Below are positions 59,901 through 64,000 of a stretch of DNA of 64,000 nucleotides, one piece after another (position 1 is the stretch's first letter; each line of letters starts with the position of its first letter). The DNA is from Phorcus lineatus (taxonomy: Eukaryota; Mollusca; Gastropoda; Trochida; Trochidae). Made by a program: the position numbers and the translations under genes. The DNA is taken from the NCBI GenBank assembly GCA_921293015.1, contig OV121085.1:14967731-15031730 (forward strand), in the 5' to 3' direction. The notes beneath the pieces were generated by a model, which ran no database searches, was not told the DNA's origin, and saw only the letters and a program-made list of their open reading frames with translations.

Positions 59901-60196
59901 TAAAGTTGTCCCTACTTTAAATATGAAAAAATATTGGAACGCAATGAACATGACATAACTAGTCATCTGTCCCCAATATGTTTAACATAAGTATAAGATA
60001 AAAGACTATCGTAATCTGAAAATCTACCCCTTAACTTAAAACATGTACACGTTAGTAGTTATTGATAGTACGACAAAAAGTTCCGATCTAACTGTAAGTA
60101 GAATATTGCCAGCAATCTACTACATTCATGTAAGATATTTTAGAAACCTACCTGAACGGTTGGAAGAATACTTATCAACAATAGCAGGGCGAACAT
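41737..60196 (-). CDS. Multidomain membrane receptor, EGF/TSP1/FN3, 16 exons
   Basis: Sixteen coding exons on the minus strand join with matching phases into 2649 coding bases, 882 residues plus stop. Domain order: signal peptide (1-15), EGF-like, Pro-rich linker and TSP1, EGF-like, FN3, EGF-like, FN3, FN3, FN3 over exons 9-10, a juxtamembrane region over exons 11-14 with the CNGPL...YR motif known from receptor tyrosine phosphatases, one membrane helix, and a tail of about 80 residues with no enzyme domain. It is predicted to be a type I cell-surface adhesion or recognition receptor; ligand unknown. Most extracellular borders are phase 1, typical of shuffled modules. Its 5' end is duplicated at 12890-17225. 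Introns are 0.2-2.2 kb except intron 2 (7.2 kb), which is full of other elements. I do not recognise a named orthologue. Confidence 0.9.
42447..42534 (-). CDS. Receptor exon 15: transmembrane helix
   Basis: Encodes a single hydrophobic helix (PIIGAIVGGAVLVVLAAVLL) ending LYV. The acceptor is TTTCAG and the donor GTATGT. A small-residue GAIVGGA stretch could support helix packing. Confidence 0.92.
42640..43010. repeat. Tandem duplication in receptor intron 14
   Basis: Two diverged copies at a period of about 170 bp; both carry ATCAGTCAG near the start and TTGATACCCTCCCTCATT near the end. Purely intronic. Confidence 0.75.
43033..43106 (-). CDS. Receptor exon 14: end of juxtamembrane segment
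   Basis: Encodes VWLFACTRVACSEGEYVEFT and a few more residues. Enters in phase 2 and leaves in phase 1; donor GTAACG. Confidence 0.85.
43424..43523 (-). CDS. Receptor exon 13: RPTP-like CNGPL motif
   Basis: Encodes SDEIRFVLGEESCGVQDQ followed by RFCNGPLPVDRTYR. The CNGPL...YR pattern is typical of the membrane-proximal region of receptor tyrosine phosphatases and related receptors. Donor GTAAGT. Confidence 0.87.
44093..44218 (-). CDS. Receptor exon 12: juxtamembrane segment
   Basis: Encodes NVKEVKTAEDYDESPNWD and SFKTWYRATGDDWLKGK, a region equivalent to the part preceding CNGPL in RPTP-type receptors. Phase 1 at both ends; donor GTATTC is weak but the phase fits. Confidence 0.83.
44811..44978 (-). 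CDS. Receptor exon 11: cysteine-containing segment
   Basis: Encodes PSMRNSERPIIDVVRRTETE, then four cysteines (LTCLSC, VCAKGEC). Strong acceptor (TTTGCAG) and donor (GTAAGT); phase 1 at both ends. No domain name assigned. Confidence 0.83.
45553..45754 (-). CDS. Receptor exon 10: second half of FN3
   Basis: Encodes LLPATAYDVVVAAYNEEGKG, the F-G strand region of an FN3 fold. Enters in phase 0 and leaves in phase 1. Confidence 0.88.
46228..46406 (-). CDS. Receptor exon 9: first half of FN3
   Basis: Encodes ASLSWKRPINTKGALFKYSI, the B-C strands of an FN3, with cysteines near its end. Enters in phase 1 and leaves in phase 0; joins exon 10 to complete one domain. Confidence 0.88.
46882..47160 (-). 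CDS. Receptor exon 8: FN3 domain
   Basis: A whole 93-codon FN3 unit (ADSYTVTLTRNGYSIERSAS; FPGVAAGLPYNLAVITNSYG). Phase 1 at both ends; donor GTGAGT. Confidence 0.9.
47161..49364 (-). other. Receptor intron 7 (2.2 kb)
   Basis: Anonymous sequence. Near 48850-49020 two diverged blocks share AGCCACAGAGTCATCAAAT and ACCACAGAATCACCAAAT, a weak internal duplication. No exon seen. Confidence 0.5.
49365..49640 (-). CDS. Receptor exon 7: FN3 domain
   Basis: A 92-codon FN3 unit with LRVTWTPSAYHTVVTEYLVE and ISSLTPGERYNITVSSRS, the standard W and Y core positions. Phase 1 at both ends; donor GTGAGT. Confidence 0.92.
49874..49996 (-). CDS. Receptor exon 6: EGF-like module
   Basis: 41 codons with six cysteines (CVSKGTCKNLRTDCYSSTCR; CNPGYFWKDTTC). 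Phase 1 at both ends. Confidence 0.9.
50613..50906 (-). CDS. Receptor exon 5: FN3 domain
   Basis: A 98-codon FN3 unit with VRVAWNSPPASGYTNSFIIK and VTGLKPGTSYTFIVVRSISR. Phase 1 at both ends. Confidence 0.92.
51147..51263 (-). CDS. Receptor exon 4: EGF-like module
   Basis: 39 codons with cysteines in CTGDQCLSILSCITGKCLCA and DDSC. Phase 1 at both ends; donor GTCAGT. Confidence 0.88.
51680..51895 (-). CDS. Receptor exon 3: Pro-rich linker and TSP1 repeat
   Basis: 72 codons. An NPPATP unit is repeated three times (51843-51890), then a thrombospondin type-1 repeat starts YSQWGNWQVTSCSVTCGNG with the W..W, CSVTCG and R-R-R layers. The 3' splice site is TTACAG. The donor is less certain: GTCAGT at about 51674-51679 keeps phase 1. 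Confidence 0.85.
51843..51896 (-). repeat. 18-bp coding minisatellite, 3 copies
   Basis: Three nearly identical 18-bp units in exon 3 encode six residues each, so copy-number change keeps the frame. Likely polymorphic linker length. Confidence 0.9.
52605..53838 (+). pseudogene. THAP-domain gene, two exons, broken
   Basis: Exon A (ATG 52605 to donor GTTTGT at 52788) and exon B (from acceptor TTTACAG at 53577) join in phase 0 to form one C2CH THAP zinc finger. The first cysteines are in PACQALGCSKR, then YFQIPKPSKD and CRWLHNI; exon B gives VVCEDHFEDECF with the second C-x2-H, then KRHRKLKPW. THAP domains bind DNA and occur in host factors and in P-element-like transposases. In-frame stops at 52710-52712 (TAA) and 52752-52754 (TGA) break it. 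After the domain the frame runs through a tandem repeat to a stop at 53836, with no recognisable partner domain. Confidence 0.82.
53663..53815 (+). repeat. Tandem duplication of about 75 bp
   Basis: Two adjacent copies (starting 53663 and 53739, third start at 53811) beginning CATGGAC-CATCACACT and ending TTTGTG. They fall just after the THAP zinc finger and replace the usual downstream protein sequence. Confidence 0.8.
54732..54751. repeat. Poly-C tract (20 bases)
   Basis: Uninterrupted C run between the THAP remnant and the P2X7-C-like ORF. Confidence 0.95.
54772..55056 (-). CDS. P2X7 C-terminal-like zinc-binding domain protein
   Basis: Intact single-exon frame of 94 codons from a true ATG. 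The N terminus is acidic (EIRDELDDSDNSDEND). Then comes a cysteine pattern like the cytoplasmic ballast domain of P2X7 receptors: W39-C40-x-C42-x2-C45, C54-x-C56, CITKH (C72, H76) and C83-L. There is no channel part, so this is not a P2X receptor. Stand-alone proteins with this domain are, to my knowledge, common in invertebrates, but their role is unclear. It lies in receptor intron 2, tail-to-tail with the THAP remnant. The domain seems slightly short at its C terminus and may be an exon or a truncated copy. Confidence 0.72.
   Translation of the reverse strand: MFEPHFEEGEIRDELDDSDNSDENDISDRNVDRLTNLSWCECGHCALISDAVECRCFQEEPYLHNRMNGISCITKHIDFPTICLSPPVLTISYI
55057..55826. other. No gene recognised
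   Basis: Upstream of the P2X7-C-like frame and downstream of the LINE 3' end. Nothing further identified. Confidence 0.4.
55827..57880 (-). pseudogene. Non-LTR retrotransposon (LINE) RT remnant
   Basis: The minus strand reads, in order and with stops and frame changes: ITDLKPGKSPG, IIPLFKAGSRQDPNNYRGIS, LIAEKQAGFRPEYSTVDHIF, KAFDLVDR (catalytic block A region), a damaged palm region, YYKYLGIVFSS, FLKRFLGVGKY, and a C-terminal zinc-finger-like CLNCDQNVVENEFHVFYEC. A GATGATAA-type tail near 55827-55840 marks the 3' end. No endonuclease domain is seen upstream, so the copy is 5'-truncated, as is usual for LINEs. The clade was not determined. Confidence 0.85.
57881..59035. other. Intron 2 sequence, no exon seen
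   Basis: Anonymous; includes the GACCTTGA-rich stretch at 58400-58680. Confidence 0.4.
59118..59238 (-). CDS. Receptor exon 2: EGF-like module
   Basis: 121 nt encoding TKILEEVDCSNGCYGSEICR and a second CVCISGY block. Enters in phase 0, leaves in phase 1; acceptor CTTCTAG, donor GTAAGT. Paralogue of 12969-13086. Confidence 0.88.
60152..60196 (-). CDS. Receptor exon 1: start codon and signal peptide
   Basis: The ATG at 60196-60194 begins MFALLLLISILPTVQ, followed by donor GTAGGT in phase 0. The paralogous exon at 14739-14783 starts at the same codon, which supports this start. Confidence 0.88.
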
Positions 60197-60234
60197 CCTT
60201 ATAACAGATTCCCTTCTCACTTTTATCTGCCGTG

Positions 60235-61193
60235 TATAGATATCGACGTGTACATGTCTAAGGTGTAACATACAGCCTACTTGTGCATCTAGCGTCCTGG
60301 TAGCTGTTACTTGTATAGGCTAGATATAACCAAATGTTTTGAGTTTCAGATTAGAAAAGTCTTTTGAAAATAACTATACCAACGTGTATACAAAAAAACA
60401 TCATGTATATGCTATGTGATTGCTTTTGTATAGCAAACACGGAAGAGTTATTGTTAAGCCTTAGACCCTGTACAACGATGTATTTGAATGAGCTGACGCT
60501 TTCAACTTTGTGGTAGTCAGATAAATTCAAGTGCGTATCAAAGGCATGAGTTTTCTTTTACGATTGGCCAATATGCGTTTCTGAACATCAATGTAGACAG
60601 TTAAATATTATTTCTATCTATCAATCTCTTCATATTGGACAGAATGTCACAGAACAAAGGCTTTTAAGGCATAAAATCATCGTTATGTGCCTTTGGCTGA
60701 GAAAAAGTATTTGATATGTTGTTGAAGATGAAACGATTGTACTTTAACATGCCCTTTCTCTTAAAACAAGACTAGGTAATGTCAAACTATATATAGTAAT
60801 TGCAGAAATGTAGCTGAGAATGAAAGGGTTTTGTTTAGAATATCTAGTCCTTTCTTTGTAATTTCACCCATTAAAGCGACACGATAGGGAAGGCTCTCAA
60901 GCCTATTTGACCACGAAGAGGCCATTACTTCAGATTTCAGACACGTAATGACACAGACCGGACAGAGACAAACGTGGCCCTACTTTTGCAGGTATTTCGT
61001 TTCTAAATAACCCGTACTGATCGGGTATTTGCATCTTACATTAAAAAATCCCTGAACTTCAAAAGCATATATTTACCACGGGAAAATAAGCAAAGTCAAA
61101 AGGTCTTTCTGACATAAATGGCTGAGTTCTATTTCATCAATGTTATCAACAGCCAGTGACAACAGGGTCTGTCAATATCTTATCTTATCTAAT
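60235..61193 (-). promoter_or_regulatory. Upstream region of the receptor, conserved with copy A
   Basis: Contains blocks shared with 16110-17225, best at 60815-61015. No certain TATA box near the ATG. Assignment as promoter rests on position and paralogue conservation only. Confidence 0.45.
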
Positions 61194-61440
61194 GAAAAAA
61201 AATTCATAGTCAATTTTTGAAATAACATTACAACAGTTTCCACAGATAGCATCCCAAACCATAACACCACGTCCACCATATGCATGAACCTCTCTGATGC
61301 ATGACCGTGCCAAATGTTCCACTGCCCGACGGTATACCCGTTCGCTGCCATCAGCTCCGTAGAGAGTGAAATAACTTTCATCAGAAAACAAAACTCGTTG
61401 CTATTGTCGCACTTGCTATCTGTAAACTTGTCCATCCAAA
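61185..61440 (-). pseudogene. Tc1-like transposase fragment
   Basis: The minus strand reads VLFSDESYFTLYGADGSERV and GGRGVMVWDAICGN, the central catalytic block of Tc1-family transposases with its aspartate (SDES). Both ends of the gene are missing, stops occur upstream (YR*QV), and no terminal inverted repeats were found. It sits exactly at the outer edge of the duplicated block. Confidence 0.85.
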
Positions 61441-62717
61441 TTTGTTTTGGCCATGTCTGAGGGTCAGGACCTTACAATGGCTCGCTCAACCGTATTTGCG
61501 TTAACTTTGACATTTTTTCATGTGATCGAACAGCGTAAATATACCCGATTTTTACCCCTCTGGGGAACGCGCATTTAATACAATTTTAAAAAGTCCTGTT
61601 TTACCATTATCTGTTGTTATTGATCACGTGCATTTTGTAGAACTCCAACAAGACACACAATGTTTCTTTCTGTTATTGCAGTGAAATATAGATACACAAT
61701 ATTTCTACACAACGATTTGAAAACATTATTCTAACTTTTATCCGTCAGTTTAAGAGTCAACAACTATCCCAGATTGTCCAGGTCTCACAATCTACAGACT
61801 GTCTAAACAATCTTGGAATGAAAAAAATTCCCTTTGCCTAAAGAGTCAATGCAGTTATATACCTTTTCTTTGATCCTTCGCTGCGGAGTCATAAAGATCA
61901 ATCTACCAAGAAATCTGTATACCAAAAGTCAGCTTTCTAGGACTCTGCATTTTTACAGTCTTATATTACTTGGCCCCTGTGCTCTTTACTAGGGACTTAT
62001 AGTTAAAAATAATATACTTTTGAATGCTAATAAGTTTTTTGGTCCTTTCTTTCTTGGGAAGTAGATTGAAATTCATTCGAGAGCGCAGTGGCCTGAATGG
62101 GGATCACAAAATCGCCAAATTTGAAAATAAAATCCATCATTACGATGGTATCTGTACAAGAGTTTCAAGTTGATAACGCGATCGGTTATGATATAGAAAT
62201 TGATGATATTATTGAAAATAAAAAGGAACTAAGACAAACTAGCATTCTGTACAAGTAAACCTTGCTACCGACACCAGACTTTCCTGTGCTAGCTACCAGC
62301 GCCCTTTCTAGCGATTTTTAGTTATCTCCAGTTACCTCACTTACAATGGTCCATCGTCGACGCCGTGTCATTTGCGATATAATCAAAATGGCCGCGCAAA
62401 TGAAAGTTGCTTGTGAGATCGGTTTACAAAGAAGTTTGCATTACAAACCTGTCAAACAAGAAGATTTAGTTTATAAATGTATGTTTGTTGTTATTATGAC
62501 CGGTTTTGGTAAATACATATCATATGACTGTGCTCCTTATATTTTTCAAAGGGGACTATGTAGGCCCATTTATGGTGGGCAATACCAATATATAAAAACA
62601 TTTTTTCATCCAATAAATACAGTTTACACAGTGTTTTTTAAATAGGTGCACAATAATCCTGGAATATTTGTGAACATTTATTGGGGGATAATTTATTTTT
62701 AGATCTACAATGAAAAG
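61441..62717. other. No firm gene
   Basis: A plus-strand frame at 62346-62645 has ATGGCCGCGCAAATG inside it and could be a first exon, but no splice partner or family was found. Confidence 0.35.
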
Positions 62718-63000
62718 GTGAGATGAGGTGAGTTGGTGTTTAACGCCGCTTTCGAGATTATTTCACTTATATGGCGGCTTGTAATACAGCAGGGAGAAAG
62801 CCTGCATTGTGGCTATGCATTGCGGTTAAACTTGCGAGCATCGTCTTGAACTAGCGAACCATGGGTGGTTCTGCGCTGAAATTCAGTGTAGCATTGCACC
62901 CAAGCCTGACTGCAGAATAACTTGCCGAGCCCCTGGCGTAATCGAACCACAGACCTCTTGATCCAAAGCCGAACGCGCTAACCACTGCGCTACCCCGCCC
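62718..63000 (-). mobile_element. tRNA-derived SINE, family 1
   Basis: A 283-bp copy flanked by a 13-bp duplication with one mismatch (62705-62717 and 63001-63013, CTACAATGAAAAG). The B-box is mutated (GGCGTAATCGAACC on the plus strand), so it is older than the 17976 copy. Confidence 0.92.
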
Positions 63001-63013
63001 CTACAATCAAAAG

Positions 63014-64000
63014 TATATATTGTCTATGCAATGTGTATTAACAGAGGTGTCCCTATTTTCAGGGTGATTCTGATTCAATTGATAAATTGATATCTGTGAA
63101 GGAAACAAAGTAATATTATCATTACAAGTAATTAAATTGTAGTGATATTAAGATTAGATGAAAACATTTGCAAAACTACGAAAAATATTCTGGTACAGTT
63201 ACTACAAAAGTGGACTTAACTTGTCGTAGTTTTACGGGGCACACCTTTTGTGTTGGTAAATTATAAGCTTTGACACTATATCAAGAACTATTTTCTATCT
63301 TTATCATGTGCACAAATAAAGTCTCATTTTTTATTGTCCAACTGTTCATAAACACATGTACATTGCAAACGGGAAATATTTCATGGAGAGAGAATAATTT
63401 TTATATCAAGGCACATACAGTATTATTTTCAAAAATGAAAATGACTCGGTGAAATCAGTAAAAATGGAAGAAAATATAACAATTATTTTACTTTTTTGAT
63501 TTTTTTGACGACATGATATTAAGATGGCACACATAAAATATCTGGGTTTTTTTTACTGCAAGAAATAACATTAGTTGAGAGAAACATTTACTTTCGTGAT
63601 ACAACGAGGTCGCGGGCTACTACATTTTGAGTGATAGGACATCGAGATATGTTAAAAAAATTTCGGTTAATTTATTAAATTTTTTATAAATTTTACGGTT
63701 CAACTGTTATTTGATAAAGATTTTGAAAGCACAAATGATAAAACAAGCGTACGATGACAGGAGATAATGCATTGCCGGGCGTAGTGCATCGAGTCGGTGC
63801 TTCAAATCAAGGTTAATTTTATCGAGCTTGATTATTTTAACGAAACATTTTAAGAATAATTTCTTTGACAGGCCGTTGTCCGCGAAAGGGTTGTAGCACG
63901 ATAATAACGCAAATTGACTATAAACATAAATGAACTTGAATACATTGTTCATCACTTTGCAGGTGGCACTTTCTCTTCACAAATCTTTCAGTCGACGGAC
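63014..64000. other. No gene recognised
   Basis: AT-rich; the minus-strand frame 63707-63955 has no recognisable domain. Confidence 0.4.

Larger units (their letters stand above)
59036..61193 (-). repeat. Segmental duplication, copy B (receptor 5' end)
   Basis: Partner of 12890-17225. It contains exons 1 and 2 of the intact receptor and about 0.95 kb upstream. The homology ends at TCTTATCTAATG (61193), where a Tc1-like fragment begins. Confidence 0.85.

Noticed and set aside
62346-62645. Plus-strand 99-codon frame as a gene
   Set aside because: Possible first exon context but no splice partner, no domain, and composition becomes anonymous after the first 40 codons.

Overview
The window is eukaryotic and almost certainly metazoan. 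It is AT-rich, most coding sequence sits in short exons with GT/AG borders, and tRNA-derived SINEs, long microsatellites and many decayed transposable elements are present. The mix of Ty3/gypsy and BEL/Pao elements, mariner/Tc1 remnants, a LINE, RecQ-like helicase and DUF6589-like fragments, and a P2X7-C-type orphan domain suggests a lophotrochozoan, probably a mollusc and perhaps a gastropod. That assignment is inference; no species marker was found.

The one complete host gene lies on the minus strand, 60196 to 41737. Sixteen exons join with compatible splice phases into a 882-residue type I membrane receptor: signal peptide, EGF-like, TSP1, EGF-like, FN3, EGF-like, several FN3 units, an RPTP-like juxtamembrane segment, one membrane helix and a short tyrosine-containing tail. 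The first two exons and upstream DNA are duplicated at 12890-17225 as an orphan pair of exons (14783-14739 and 13086-12969). No further exon of that copy was found down to base 1. A mariner lies about 60 bp upstream of its start codon.

Layout: 1-7430 has no recognised gene but holds a local repeat cluster and a pair of 69-bp inverted repeats 4.3 kb apart. 7431-12890 has a long (CT)n tract, a SINE fragment, a dead mariner and a second SINE family. 12890-17225 is the duplicated receptor 5' end. 17976-19816 has a SINE with a perfect target duplication and another (CT)n. 20158-23965 is a young, internally deleted Ty3/gypsy element (minus). 24868-31402 is a BEL/Pao element (plus), nearly complete but disabled at several catalytic sites. 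33330-34050 is a DUF6589-like remnant (plus). 35826-39176 is a RecQ-like helicase pseudogene (minus) interrupted by a SINE. 41737-60196 is the receptor gene; its 7.2-kb intron 2 carries a broken THAP gene (plus), an intact P2X7-C-like ORF (minus) and a LINE remnant (minus). 61185-61440 is a Tc1-like fragment, and 62718-63000 is another SINE.

No CRISPR array, operon, rRNA gene or free-standing tRNA gene was seen; tRNA-like sequences are SINE heads. Functions are assigned from motifs read by eye, so family names are strong where catalytic motifs are visible and tentative elsewhere.
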